DNA from: Burkholderiales bacterium 8X
GTDB lineage: Bacteria > Pseudomonadota > Gammaproteobacteria > Burkholderiales > Burkholderiaceae_C
Direction of reading: 5' to 3'
NCBI GenBank assembly: GCA_902506565.1
Contig: LR732703.1
Location: 2,466,125 to 2,530,124 of the forward strand
Length of the DNA stretch: 64,000 bases
Positions 27,400-38,347 of this stretch are shown one piece after another; positions within the stretch are counted from its first letter, which is position 1; each line of letters starts with the position of its first letter. The notes under the pieces were generated by a model that saw nothing but the letters and a program-made list of their open reading frames with translations, made no database searches and had not been told where the DNA came from. A program made the translations under genes and the position numbers.

Positions 27400-27632
27400 C
27401 GTGGTGGCTCCTGTGGTGTCCTTACCTTAGGAAGCGGTGGCTGCCGCCGATGTAGGCAGCGCCACCGGAACCGGTAGGACGGCGCCAACTTCGCTGCACC
27501 GGGGCCGCGCCCGCGCACGTGCATCCGGCTCACCGTCCGACGCGCCGAGTATTCGGCTCGCACGAGCCTTTAGGAACCAGCCGGCGCTTGCCGCGCCTGC
27601 AGCCATCCCCTCACATCGACGAAAGGATCTTC

Positions 27633-28712
27633 ATGCTTCCCAATGACACCGACCAGCCGCGCAACCCCGATGACGACGGCTCGCCGAACAAGCTGGTTAA
27701 CGCGGTTTCGAACGCGGTGGCGGCGCTCCGTGCCGACGAGGACATGCTGGCCTTGGCCAAGGCCCATGAATCACTCGAACCGCGCGCCATCGAAAAGCTC
27801 AGCGTGGCCGAAGCGAGGCACGAACCGACCATTGCGGACGCCGTCCGGCGGCTCCTGACCGAGCAGGGGCGATCGACCGCACCCGAAAGCCTGGTGCCCG
27901 GCGTCACGGCGACCTCGGTCAGCGTCGACGGCGCGGCAGGTACGCTTCCGGCAACCGTCTACACGCCCGAGGGCAGCCGGCCGCTGCCGGTCGTGCTCTT
28001 CTTCCATGGCGGCGGCTGGGTGATCGCCAACAAGGAGGTCTACGACGCCGGGGCGCGCGGGCTGGCGAAGGCAGCGGGCGCGATCGTGGTGTCGGTCGAC
28101 TATCGGCAGGCGCCCGAATTCAAGTTTCCGGCGGCCTGGGACGACGCGATGGCAGCCTACCGATGGCTGATCGACAACGCCGAGCGCTTGGGCGGCGATC
28201 CGACGCGCCTCGCGTTGGCGGGCGAAAGCGCCGGCGGCAATCTGGCGCTTGCCACGGCGATCGCGGCGCGAGACGCTCGACTGCTGCCACCTTTGCACGT
28301 GCTGTCGATCTACCCGGTGGCACAGACCAGCCTGAACACCGAGTCGTACATCGAGAACGCGATCGCCAAGCCGCTCAACCGAGCGATGGTGAAGTGGTTC
28401 GTCGATCACCTGGTGCGGAGCGAGGACGACTTGAAGGACCCTCGGCTTTCGCTGGTCGATGCCCAGCTGCACGGCTTGCCGCCGGTCACCATCATCAACG
28501 CCAGGCTCGATCCGCTTCGCAGCGACGGCGCCAAGCTCGAAAGCGCATTGAAGGCGGCGGCCGTGCAGGTCGACCGTCGCGAGTATGAAGGCGTCGCCCA
28601 CGAGTTCTTCGGTGCGGCGGCGGTGCTCGAGAAGGCCCGCGAGGCGCAGGCCTATGCCGGCCAGCGCCTTCGCGCGTCCTTCGCAGCGCCGGGGCTGTCG
28701 CCACGGCGTTGA
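27633..28712 (+). CDS. Alpha/beta hydrolase, hormone-sensitive-lipase (HSL) family esterase
   Basis: A 359-residue esterase. The oxyanion-hole motif FFHGGGWV (His125) and the nucleophile elbow AGESAGGN (Ser199) define the HSL family; the Asp is probably in NARLDPLRSDG and the His in YEGVAHEFFG. An N-terminal region of about 95 residues rich in charged residues precedes the fold. Start ATG 27633 has AAAGGA seven bases upstream and gives a short hydrophilic N-terminus; the frame is open upstream but without a ribosome site. There is no signal peptide, so it is likely cytoplasmic. Physiological ester is unknown; such enzymes prefer short acyl chains. Confidence 0.88.
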   Translation: MLPNDTDQPRNPDDDGSPNKLVNAVSNAVAALRADEDMLALAKAHESLEPRAIEKLSVAEARHEPTIADAVRRLLTEQGRSTAPESLVPGVTATSVSVDGAAGTLPATVYTPEGSRPLPVVLFFHGGGWVIANKEVYDAGARGLAKAAGAIVVSVDYRQAPEFKFPAAWDDAMAAYRWLIDNAERLGGDPTRLALAGESAGGNLALATAIAARDARLLPPLHVLSIYPVAQTSLNTESYIENAIAKPLNRAMVKWFVDHLVRSEDDLKDPRLSLVDAQLHGLPPVTIINARLDPLRSDGAKLESALKAAAVQVDRREYEGVAHEFFGAAAVLEKAREAQAYAGQRLRASFAAPGLSPRR

Positions 28713-28725
28713 TCGGCGATTTAGA

Positions 28726-28944
28726 CTAGCCCTTGGAGCCGCCCACCGAGTCGTCGACCTCGTCGACCCGCTCGGTGTTGGTGGTGCTGCGAGTGCCCTT
28801 GAGGTGCATCTCGACGTCGCTCGCCAGCGGCCCGACGGTCTCGACCGCCTCCTTGATCTGGTCGTGGGTCGAATCCAGCTTCTTCGCCCACTGGGCGAGG
28901 TCTGCTTCGGATTGCGGATCGATGCGGTCGGGGCTCGGGTTCAT
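28726..28944 (-). CDS. DUF3606-like small protein
   Basis: A 72-residue protein whose middle reads DLAQWAKKLDSTHDQIKEAV followed by ETVG, the helix-turn-helix-like pattern of DUF3606 proteins (compare the family's W-x-K-x-hydrophobic followed by EL-x-AV-x-x-VG). Ends are hydrophilic. AGGAGA lies about seven bases before the ATG. DUF3606 proteins have no established function. It is convergent with the esterase gene, separated by 13 bases. Confidence 0.75.
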   Translation of the reverse strand: MNPSPDRIDPQSEADLAQWAKKLDSTHDQIKEAVETVGPLASDVEMHLKGTRSTTNTERVDEVDDSVGGSKG

Positions 28945-29084
28945 GCCGGGGTCTCCTGCGAGTTGAATCAGCAGAGACTAGGCAGCGGCCGACCGAGATC
29001 CTGTAGGAGCCGATCCAGGGGCATGCACGGCATGCACGCCTTCGAGCGAGCGACGTTCAGCCGTGCCGGCTGGCTGCGCAAGCG

Positions 29085-29288
29085 TCAAAGGCTCACCAAG
29101 GTGCTGGCCAGGTAGAAAACGCCGATCGCCAGCAGGATGTATGAGGCGATGCGACGCCAGCCTTGGGCCGATTGCTCACGCTGGGCCGAACGGTAGGACT
29201 GAAGAAAGGCGTGCTGGGATTGGGCATCCCGCTCGTCGTTCCACCATTCATGCGTTTGGGAGGGCTTGCGATTCGTCATGTAACTCAT
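29085..29288 (-). CDS. Small single-pass membrane protein, 67 residues
   Basis: ATG 29288 (MSYMTNRKPSQTHEWWNDE) has GGAG eight bases upstream. The N-terminal 45 residues are polar and Gln/Ser-rich; residues about 47-66 form one membrane helix (IASYILLAIGVFYLASTLVSL) preceded by an arginine pair, suggesting the N-terminus stays inside the cell. No family recognised. Its leader is a distinctly AT-rich stretch (29289-29394), unusual here, which probably holds its promoter. Confidence 0.7.
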   Translation of the reverse strand: MSYMTNRKPSQTHEWWNDERDAQSQHAFLQSYRSAQREQSAQGWRRIASYILLAIGVFYLASTLVSL

Positions 29289-29394
29289 TGTGTTTACTCC
29301 ACCCTTCCAAGGAAAGGTATTACTACACACACTTTTGGATTACATACCTAATCACTAGTTTTTTGAAACCCGATCGACAGAGTACAACTTTGGA

Positions 29395-29619
29395 CTACAC
29401 GCTGGGGAAGCGCTTCAACATGCTGCGCCCGAGTGGCGTCAGCTCAAGAACCGTCGCGTCCGGCTGCGAAAAGCCGGTCAAGGTTCGCACCGGTCGCGGA
29501 ATGTGGGCACGGATGTGGCCGGCAAGGCTCAGGATCTTGACGGCATCGATGTTGGCGCCGCCGGCGACGGCCACTGGCAGCGGCTCCCGAGCCAGGCGAT
29601 GAAGGAGTGAAATCGACAC
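29395..29619 (-). CDS. Hypothetical protein, 74 residues
   Basis: I take GTG 29619 as start because the sequence then begins SISLLHRLAREPLPV, which looks like a conserved N-terminus. An upstream start would add 21 residues of Cys-rich, non-conserved sequence. The product has a pattern of small beta/alpha elements (NIDAVKILSLAGHIRAHIP; PDATVLELTPLGRSMLKRF) but no signal or membrane segment. Function is unknown. It precedes the membrane-protein gene on the same strand with 106 AT-rich bases in between. Confidence 0.6.
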   Translation of the reverse strand: MSISLLHRLAREPLPVAVAGGANIDAVKILSLAGHIRAHIPRPVRTLTGFSQPDATVLELTPLGRSMLKRFPSV

Positions 29620-29753
29620 GGGCGCGAGTATGCAGCGCGCGCCGAAGCTGGCGCATGGTCGGACACACGATCCGCGCGCCAAACGGAGAAATACGGCATG
29701 GCCGCCCGGATTGTTCGACCCGGTACGCCCTGCCCGCCCGTCGAGCGCCGGCG

Positions 29754-30743
29754 CTACGGGCGATCGCCCCGCTGCCTATCGGCCCGCTTCAGCTCCGCGT
29801 AGGTCTTGAAATCGACTTCGTGCAGTTGGGCCGGATATCGCTCGATGCCGTCGAACCACTTCTTCAGGCGCAGTTCGAAGCGATCGCCGGCAGGCGCCTC
29901 GCCGCCATCCAGGTAGGCATCGAGCGTCAAGAAGTAGCGCATGGCGTTGCGCTCCATCAGGCCGCGCATGCCGCGGATGTGGACCGGTCCGGCGTCGGGC
30001 GCCCTACCGATCACGGTGAAGCCGCGCTTGTAGCTGCCGAAGGTGGCGAGGTAGGCCGAGGTTGCCATGCGCGCCATCAGGTTGTGCTCGTAGGCATAGC
30101 TGAAGTGCACGAAGACTTGCCGCTCGCCGAGTGGCATCGCCTCGATCACGACCCGGTGCTCGCTGGTGCCGAGCGGCCCCTCGCGAGCCGTCAGCATCAC
30201 GCCGACATGGTCCGGCGCGTCAGCCCCGACGCGATGCTCGAAGCGCAGGTCGAAGGCATCCTCGACCGGCTTGTCGTAGCGCCGCACCACGCCCAGCGCG
30301 ACGATGCCGCCGCCGCTACCGGTACGCACCTGGCAACGACGGTTGTTGATGTGCAGCAGCAGCATCTCGCACCATTGCGCCGGGTCGACGAAGACCGCCC
30401 GGGCCTCCGCGAAAGGATGGTCGAGCACGGCCCATATCTCGCCTTGCAGGCCGTGGTCGGTCTCGCGCGAAACGAGGTGGATCGGTCGGCCGAGCGGGCT
30501 GCCGGCGAGTTCGGCGGACCAGCGGCGGTGATCCTCTTGCAAGGCATTCCGGGTGAGAGGCTGGGGGTCGTTGGCGACCGGTCTGGCATGGGCCCCTGGT
30601 GCGATGCCGAGCGACAGCATCGACAGAAGCCATGCCAGGAGCACGAGGCATCGCGCCCGAGCCAGAAGATCCGCAGCACGGCGCTGACCGCCCGCATCCC
30701 GGCCCGCCACGGATCGCAAACAGGAGTGACGGGCGTCGTCCAC
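29754..30743 (-). CDS. Exported protein of unknown function with START-like features
   Basis: A 329-residue protein from GTG 30743. A hydrophobic segment [21 protein letters not shown] near residues 33-53 acts as signal peptide or anchor. The mature part is predicted alpha/beta ([56 protein letters not shown]), a pattern reminiscent of the START/SRPBCC lipid-binding fold, but the match is not decisive. It has two cysteines close together that could pair in the periplasm. The gene starts 21 bases after the YgiQ gene ends, so they may be co-transcribed. Confidence 0.65.
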   Translation of the reverse strand: MDDARHSCLRSVAGRDAGGQRRAADLLARARCLVLLAWLLSMLSLGIAPGAHARPVANDPQPLTRNALQEDHRRWSAELAGSPLGRPIHLVSRETDHGLQGEIWAVLDHPFAEARAVFVDPAQWCEMLLLHINNRRCQVRTGSGGGIVALGVVRRYDKPVEDAFDLRFEHRVGADAPDHVGVMLTAREGPLGTSEHRVVIEAMPLGERQVFVHFSYAYEHNLMARMATSAYLATFGSYKRGFTVIGRAPDAGPVHIRGMRGLMERNAMRYFLTLDAYLDGGEAPAGDRFELRLKKWFDGIERYPAQLHEVDFKTYAELKRADRQRGDRP

Positions 30744-30764
30744 TGCCCGTTTCCTGCTTCGGCT

Positions 30765-33179
<2,415 letters not shown>

Positions 33180-33330
33180 GGAGGAGCAGGAGGCGGCAAG
33201 AGCTGCCGGTGCGTCGGCCCGTTTCGGGCAACCCGCGATTTTAGGCGCGGGGAGGCGATCGGGTGGGCATCGGAGCGCAAAGCCATGGGCTCGAAGGCGG
33301 CATCGGCTGCATTCGATCGCGCCCATATCG

Positions 33331-33358
33331 TTGTCAAAGTCAAACAATCACTTGACAA
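33331..33358 (+). promoter_or_regulatory. Inverted repeat at the start of the MarR-GNAT gene
   Basis: TTGTCAA at 33331-33337 and TTGACAA at 33352-33358 are inverted arms separated by 14 bases, with an inner GTCAA/TTGAC echo. The right arm runs into the start codon. MarR-type regulators commonly bind such repeats at their own promoters, so this is a candidate autoregulatory operator. It may also affect the divergent ygiQ gene. Confidence 0.5.
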
Positions 33359-34350
33359 TGGCAAGCATGACCGCGGAACAGCAAACCCCCGCCGATGTCG
33401 CTGCCGTCAAGGCCGTGCGCGGCTTCAACCGCTTCTACACCCGGCGGCTCGGCCTGCTCGACAGCTATCTCGGCGGCGACCTGTCGCTGACCGACGTGCG
33501 TGTGCTCTACGAGCTGGCGCACCGCAAGACACCCGTTGCCTCCGAACTCGGACGCGATCTCGGGCTCGACGCGGGTTATCTGAGCCGGATCCTCAGGCGC
33601 TTCGAACAAGCGGGCTGGCTGGCGCGCGAGAAGAACCCGCGTGACGCGCGTCAGAGCATTCTTCGGCTGACCGACGCCGGTCATGCGGCCTTCGCGCCGC
33701 TGCAGCAGAAGTCACGGGACGAGGCAGCCGCGCTGCTCGCCCCGCTGGCACCAGCCGAGAAACGCCGGCTGCTGGACGCGATGCAGGTGGTGCAGGCGCT
33801 CGTCGAGCCGAATGCCGAACCGGCCGCGAAGCCAAAGACCGCCCTGCTTCGCGAGCCGGCGGCCGGCGACATCGGCTGGGTGGTGCAGCAGCACGGCGAG
33901 ATTTATGCCCGCGAGTACGGCTGGAACGCCGAGTTCGAAGGCCTGGTCGCCGGGATCGCCGGGGAGTTCCTGCGCAAGCCCCAGCCCGACTGGCAACGCT
34001 GCTGGATCGCCGAGCTGGACGGCGAGCGGGTCGGAGCGGTGTTCGTGATGCGCAAGTCGCCCTCGGTCGCCCAGCTGCGGCTGCTGATCCTGGCACCTTC
34101 GGCTCGCGGCCTGGGCCTCGGTGCGCGGTTGACCGATGAATGCATCGCCTTCGCGCGGGGCAAGGGCTACCGCAAGATGGTGCTCTGGACCAACAGCTGC
34201 CTTGTCGCTGCCCGCGGCATCTACGCGGCACGCGGCTTCCGGTTGGTGAAGTCGGAGCCGTATCGGGGCTTCGGCCAGGACCTGGTGGGCGAAACCTGGG
34301 AACTCAAGCTGGCATCATCCGGCGATGACCACCCTGCCGTCCATCGATGA
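33358..34350 (+). CDS. MarR-type regulator fused to a GNAT acetyltransferase
   Basis: A 330-residue two-domain protein. Residues about 10-150 form a MarR winged helix (SLTDVRVLYELAHRKTPVAS; LDAGYLSRILRRFEQAGWL; DARQSILRLTDAG). Residues about 160-325 form a GNAT domain with the acetyl-CoA loop LAPSARGLGLGARLTDECI and a final beta strand EPYRGFGQDLVGETWEL. Such fusions are known in many proteobacteria and probably couple gene control to acetylation of a small molecule or protein. Start ATG 33358; a second ATG three codons later is possible. It overlaps the next gene by 26 bases. Confidence 0.88.
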   Translation: MASMTAEQQTPADVAAVKAVRGFNRFYTRRLGLLDSYLGGDLSLTDVRVLYELAHRKTPVASELGRDLGLDAGYLSRILRRFEQAGWLAREKNPRDARQSILRLTDAGHAAFAPLQQKSRDEAAALLAPLAPAEKRRLLDAMQVVQALVEPNAEPAAKPKTALLREPAAGDIGWVVQQHGEIYAREYGWNAEFEGLVAGIAGEFLRKPQPDWQRCWIAELDGERVGAVFVMRKSPSVAQLRLLILAPSARGLGLGARLTDECIAFARGKGYRKMVLWTNSCLVAARGIYAARGFRLVKSEPYRGFGQDLVGETWELKLASSGDDHPAVHR

Positions 34351-34870
34351 AGTCGTCGCGTTCTGGCGCGATGCCGGTCCGAAGAAATGGTTCGCCAAGA
34401 ACGATGCCTTCGACGCCGAATTCAAGCAGCGATTCGAAGCCGCTCACCACGCCGCCGCCCGCGGCGAGCTAGACGAGTGGTCGACCACTGCCAGCGGCAC
34501 GCTCGCCTTGATGGTGCTGCTCGACCAATTTCCCCGCAACGTCTTTCGCCGGAGCGGCCACATGTTCGCGACCGACGGCAAGGCGCTGTCGCTGGCGCGC
34601 AAGGCGATCGGCGCCGGGCTCGACCAGGAGATCGAGCCCCAGCTGCGGGCCTTCTTCTACCTGCCCTTCATGCATTCGGAAGTGCTCGCCGACCAGCAGC
34701 GTTCGGTCGAACTGAATGCGACGATGAGCCCGGAGTCGCAGCATTTCGCCAAGGACCACCGGGACATCATCGAACGCTTCGGCCGCTTCCCGCATCGCAA
34801 CCCGGCGCTCGGCCGGGACACCACGCCGGACGAACAGCGCTTTCTCGATGAAGGCGGCTTCTCAGGCTGA
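34325..34870 (+). CDS. DUF924 family protein
   Basis: A 181-residue helical protein matching DUF924: opening VVAFWRDAGPKKWFAKNDAF, the signature LMVLLDQFPRNVFRRSGHMF, then FFYLPFMHSEVLADQQRSVE and a HRDIIERFGRFPHRNPALGR segment. The family is widespread and all-helical with a tetratricopeptide-like shape, but no function is proven. It starts inside the last 26 bases of the MarR-GNAT gene, so it is translationally linked to it. Its end overlaps the convergent yihY by nine bases. Confidence 0.9.
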   Translation: MTTLPSIDEVVAFWRDAGPKKWFAKNDAFDAEFKQRFEAAHHAAARGELDEWSTTASGTLALMVLLDQFPRNVFRRSGHMFATDGKALSLARKAIGAGLDQEIEPQLRAFFYLPFMHSEVLADQQRSVELNATMSPESQHFAKDHRDIIERFGRFPHRNPALGRDTTPDEQRFLDEGGFSG

Positions 34871-35788
34871 GCGCGCCTCGCGCGTGTCACGCGCATCGCC
34901 GTCGCGCGTGGGCGTGCCCGGTGCCTGCGGCTGCCGACGATGCTTGAGCGATCCGTACTGGTGCGCGTACACCCAGGTGAATTCGGCGCCGAGCAGGAAG
35001 ATCTGCGCCGAGTAATAGACCCAGACGAGCACCACCACCAGCGAGCCGGCGGCCCCGTAGCCCGAGGCCACGCTGCTCTTGCCGATGTACAAGCCGATCA
35101 GGTGCTTGCCGACCGTGAACAGAAGCGCCGTGACCGCGGCGCCCACCCACACGTCGCGCCACTGGATCCGCACCCGCGGCATGATCTTGTAGATCAGCGC
35201 GAAGCCGATCGTCACCATCGCGAAGCTGAAGACGAAGTTGACGCCCTGCGCCAACACCGCCCAGCCTCCGAAGACCGGCGCCCACCACTTGCTCAACGCG
35301 GCCAGCGCCGCGCTCGCCACCAGCGACACCATCAGCAGGAAGCCGATGCCCATGATCATGCTGAAGGACAGGAGCCGCACCCGCAGCAGCGTCAGGAGTC
35401 CGCTTTGCGTGTCGCGGGCCGGCGCGCGCCAGATGCGATCGAGCGCGTCCTGCAGTTCGCCGAAGACGGTGGTGGCGCCGACCACCAGCAGCACGAGCCC
35501 GATCACGGTGGCGACGATGCCTTCGGCCGGCTTGTTGACGGCTTCGAGCATGCCCTGCACCGCGCGCGCACCGTCCACGCCCATGAGGCCGGAGAGCTGG
35601 CTCATGATCTCGCCGCGGGCCGCGTCCTCGCCGAAGACGAGGCCCGCCACCGAGATCACGATCAGCAGCAGCGGCGCCACCGAGAAGATCGTGTAGTAGG
35701 CCAATGCGGCCCCCATGCTCGGCGCGTAGTCGGCCTTCCACGAGGTCACGGCCTGCTTGCAAAGGTCGAAAAGTTGGCGCCATGGCAT
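34862..35788 (-). CDS. yihY: YihY/BrkB family inner-membrane protein
   Basis: A 308-residue membrane protein of the family once called RNase BN. It has the family opening KADYAPSMGAALAYYTIFSVA, six hydrophobic helices, and the conserved RVRIQWRDVWVGAAVTALLFTVGKHLIGLYIG and SGYGAAGSLVVVLVWVYYSAQIFLLGAEF segments. The C-terminal tail is polar with Arg/Gln repeats (KHRRQPQAPGTPTRDGDARD). The family has no RNase activity; its role, perhaps transport of a lipid or solute, is unsettled. It is divergent from the chromate transporter pair. Confidence 0.9.
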   Translation of the reverse strand: MPWRQLFDLCKQAVTSWKADYAPSMGAALAYYTIFSVAPLLLIVISVAGLVFGEDAARGEIMSQLSGLMGVDGARAVQGMLEAVNKPAEGIVATVIGLVLLVVGATTVFGELQDALDRIWRAPARDTQSGLLTLLRVRLLSFSMIMGIGFLLMVSLVASAALAALSKWWAPVFGGWAVLAQGVNFVFSFAMVTIGFALIYKIMPRVRIQWRDVWVGAAVTALLFTVGKHLIGLYIGKSSVASGYGAAGSLVVVLVWVYYSAQIFLLGAEFTWVYAHQYGSLKHRRQPQAPGTPTRDGDARDTREARSA

Positions 35789-35863
35789 GGGCTGTAGTCT
35801 GTCGCCGCGACCGGGCCCGACGTGTCAGCGCATTGCCCGGCCTGCCGTGATAATCCCCGGCAA

Positions 35864-36454
35864 ATGCATCCGGCCTCTCCAGCCGCGGCGGCAACCGATG
35901 CCCGACCGCAACCCCGTTCCCCGCGCGACCTGTTCGTCTCATTCACCTGGCTGGCCCTTCAAGGCTTCGGCGGCGTGCTGGCCATCGTGCAGCGCGAGAT
36001 CGTCGAGAAGAAGCGCTGGCTGACCAACGAGGAATTCCTGGAGGACTGGGCAGTGGCGCAGGTGCTGCCCGGCCCGAACGTCATCAACCTCGCCTTGATG
36101 CTCGGCGACCGCTACTTCGGATTGCGCGGCGCGATGGCGGCACTGGCCGGCATGCTGACGGTGCCGCTCGTGGTGATCCTCGCCCTCGCGGTGCTCTATG
36201 CCCAGTTCGCCGGCAATCCGCAGGTCGCCGGCGCGTTGCGCGGGATGGGCGCCGTGGCGGCCGGCCTGATCGCCGCGACCGGCATCAAGCTCCTGCCGGC
36301 GCTCAAGCGCCATCCGATCGGCTTCGGCCTCTGCCTCGGGTTCGTCGCTTTGGTGTTCGTGGCCATCGCGTGGCTGCGCATTCCGCTCGGCTGGGTGTTG
36401 CTGGTGGTCGGCGGCGCAGCATGCGCCTGGACCTGGCGAAAGATCGCGCCATGA
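35864..36454 (+). CDS. chrA1: Short-chain chromate transporter, first half
   Basis: A 196-residue membrane protein carrying one CHR domain. Signature segments are FTWLALQGFGGVLAIVQREI, EEFLEDWAVAQVLPGPNVINLA and LGDRYFGLRG, followed by five to six hydrophobic helices. Short CHR proteins work in pairs, equivalent to the two halves of full-length ChrA, and export chromate in some bacteria; other anions have also been suggested. ATG 35864 is chosen as the first start after the divergent gene; the ribosome site is poor. The stop overlaps the next start (ATGA). Confidence 0.87.
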   Translation: MHPASPAAAATDARPQPRSPRDLFVSFTWLALQGFGGVLAIVQREIVEKKRWLTNEEFLEDWAVAQVLPGPNVINLALMLGDRYFGLRGAMAALAGMLTVPLVVILALAVLYAQFAGNPQVAGALRGMGAVAAGLIAATGIKLLPALKRHPIGFGLCLGFVALVFVAIAWLRIPLGWVLLVVGGAACAWTWRKIAP

Positions 36455-37050
36455 GCATCGTGATGAACTGGCAGGACTGGCTGGCGCTCTTCGCGCAGTA
36501 CCTGATGCTGTCGCTGCTTTCGATCAGCGGCGCCATCACCACGGTGCCGGACATGCACCGCTTCCTGGTCGAACAGAACGGTTGGCTCAACGACGCGCAG
36601 TTCAGCTCGTCGGTCGCGATCGCGCAGGCGGCGCCGGGGCCGAACGTGCTCTTCGTCGCACTGATGGGATGGAACGTCGGCCTCAACGCCGGCGGCGGTG
36701 TCGACGCCGGTTGGTCGGCCTGGCTGCTCGGGCTGCTCGGCCTCGCCACCACCATGCTCGGCATCATGCTTCCCAGCACCACCCTCACCTACCTGGCGAC
36801 GCGCTGGGGCCACCGCAACCGTTCGCGGCGCGGCGTGCGGGCCTTCAAGCAAGGCATGGCGCCGGTGGTGGTGGGCTTGCTGATCGCAACGGCCTGGGTG
36901 CTCGCCACCGGCAACCACGCCGGCAGCGCACCCGCGTGGCACCTGTGGCTCCTGACCGGCGTGACGGCACTGATCGTCTGGCGCACGCGGCTCCATCTTC
37001 TATGGCTGCTGGGTGCCGGCGCCCTGCTCGGCGCCCTCGGTTTCGTCTGA
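36451..37050 (+). CDS. chrA2: Short-chain chromate transporter, second half
   Basis: A 199-residue CHR-domain protein, partner of the preceding gene. Motifs are FAQYLMLSLLSISGAITTVP, DAQFSSSVAIAQAAPGPNVL and the membrane helices after GWSAWLLGLLGLATTMLGIM. The four-base overlap with the preceding gene suggests the two subunits are made in equal amounts. The two halves differ strongly in sequence, as expected for the opposite membrane topologies of the two CHR domains. Which ion it moves in this organism is unknown. Confidence 0.87.
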   Translation: MSIVMNWQDWLALFAQYLMLSLLSISGAITTVPDMHRFLVEQNGWLNDAQFSSSVAIAQAAPGPNVLFVALMGWNVGLNAGGGVDAGWSAWLLGLLGLATTMLGIMLPSTTLTYLATRWGHRNRSRRGVRAFKQGMAPVVVGLLIATAWVLATGNHAGSAPAWHLWLLTGVTALIVWRTRLHLLWLLGAGALLGALGFV

Positions 37051-37071
37051 CTTACCTTTCAAAGCTTCGCC

Positions 37072-38037
37072 ATGCAACTTCGTACCCTCGGCCGCTCCGA
37101 CCTCCAGGTCTCGCCCCTTGCCTTCGGTGGCAATGTCTTCGGCTGGACCGTCGACGAGGCGCTGTCGTTCCGGCTGCTCGACGCCTGGCTGGATGCCGGC
37201 TTCAATTTCGTCGATACCGCAGATGTGTACTCGGCTTGGGTGCCGGGGCATGCGGGCGGCGAATCCGAGACCGTCATCGGCAAGTGGCTCCGCCAGACCG
37301 GCAAGCGCAATCGGGTGGTGCTCGCGACCAAGGTCGGCAAGCCGATGGGCGAAGGCCGCAAGGGGCTGTCGCCGGCCTACGTTCGCGAGGCAGTGGACGC
37401 GTCGTTGAAGCGGCTGAAGACCGACCACATCGATCTCTATCAATCGCATGACGACGATGCCGACACGCCTCTCGCCGACACCCTTGCCGCCTTCGGCGAC
37501 CTGATCAAGGCCGGCAAGGTTCGGGCGATCGGCGCCTCCAACTACAGCGCGGCGCGGCTTGCCGAAGCACTCGACATCGCCGAGCGCGAGGGCCTGCCCC
37601 GCTACGAAAGCCTGCAGCCGCTCTACAACCTGTACGACCGCGCGGTCTTCGAGGACGAGCTGCAGCCGCTCTGCCTGGAACGCGGCGTCGGCGTCATCAA
37701 CTTCTACGCGCTCGCGGCCGGCTTCCTGACCGGAAAGTACCGTGACCCTGCCGACGCGTCCAAGAGCGCACGCGGCGCCAGCACCGTCCAGAAGTACCTG
37801 AACCCGCGGGGACTCGAAATCCTGGCGGCGCTCGACGCCACGGCGCGCAAGCTCGGCGCGACGCCGGGCCAGGTCGCGCTCGCCTGGCAAATGGCCCGGC
37901 CCGGCATCACGGCGCCGATCGCGAGCGCGACCTCCATCGCGCAGCTGAACGAGCTGACGGCGGCCGCCCGGTTGAAGCTCGACGCGGAAGACCAGGCGCT
38001 GCTCGACGAGGCGAGTCGCGAGTCGCGCGTCGACTGA
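37072..38037 (+). CDS. Aldo/keto reductase
   Basis: A 321-residue NADPH-dependent reductase of the AKR fold. The catalytic tetrad is seen as Asp and Tyr in NFVDTADVYSAW, Lys in VLATKVGK and His in YQSHDDD. Cofactor-binding segments are IGASNYSAARLAEAL, YNLYDRAVFEDEL and ARPGITAPIASATS. It resembles bacterial YajO/Tas-like AKRs. It begins 21 bases after the chromate gene pair and may be in the same transcript. Substrate unknown; such enzymes reduce small aldehydes and ketones. Confidence 0.92.
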   Translation: MQLRTLGRSDLQVSPLAFGGNVFGWTVDEALSFRLLDAWLDAGFNFVDTADVYSAWVPGHAGGESETVIGKWLRQTGKRNRVVLATKVGKPMGEGRKGLSPAYVREAVDASLKRLKTDHIDLYQSHDDDADTPLADTLAAFGDLIKAGKVRAIGASNYSAARLAEALDIAEREGLPRYESLQPLYNLYDRAVFEDELQPLCLERGVGVINFYALAAGFLTGKYRDPADASKSARGASTVQKYLNPRGLEILAALDATARKLGATPGQVALAWQMARPGITAPIASATSIAQLNELTAAARLKLDAEDQALLDEASRESRVD

Positions 38038-38138
38038 GCAGTAGGCAGCCTCCGACATCGTTTAAAGGCCGAAGCCGCCGGGCCATGAGGTCACGAGGCC
38101 GCACACTCCGCGTCGTTCCAACAACCGGAGAGAGAACC

Positions 38139-38309
38139 ATGTCCTTCGCCCTCTACATGCTCGGCTTCGTCATCTTCCTGGCAGGCGTCGCCTGGGGCGC
38201 ATCCGTGGCGGGCGTGCCGACGCTCTACATCGGCATCGGCGTGCTGATCCTCCTGGGCATCGGCATCTTCAGCGGCGTCGGGCGAACCCGGGGCAAGGAT
38301 CCCTCCTGA
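38139..38309 (+). CDS. Small two-helix membrane protein, 56 residues
   Basis: Begins MSFALYMLGFVIFLAGVAWG, then a second helix PTLYIGIGVLILLGIGIFSG and a short polar tail (RTRGKDPS). Start ATG 38139 has CCGGAGAG about nine bases upstream; the frame is open earlier, but the extra residues are basic and not membrane-like. Two helices with small residues suggest an inner-membrane hairpin. No family recognised. Confidence 0.72.
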   Translation: MSFALYMLGFVIFLAGVAWGASVAGVPTLYIGIGVLILLGIGIFSGVGRTRGKDPS

Positions 38310-38347
38310 ACGTTCGCGCGAGCGCCATCTTGGGCGAGACTCGGGTC

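Noticed and set aside
29021..29045. Doubled GGCATGCAC sequence
   Set aside because: Two copies of 9 bases in a non-coding gap; too short to be an element and no feature uses it.
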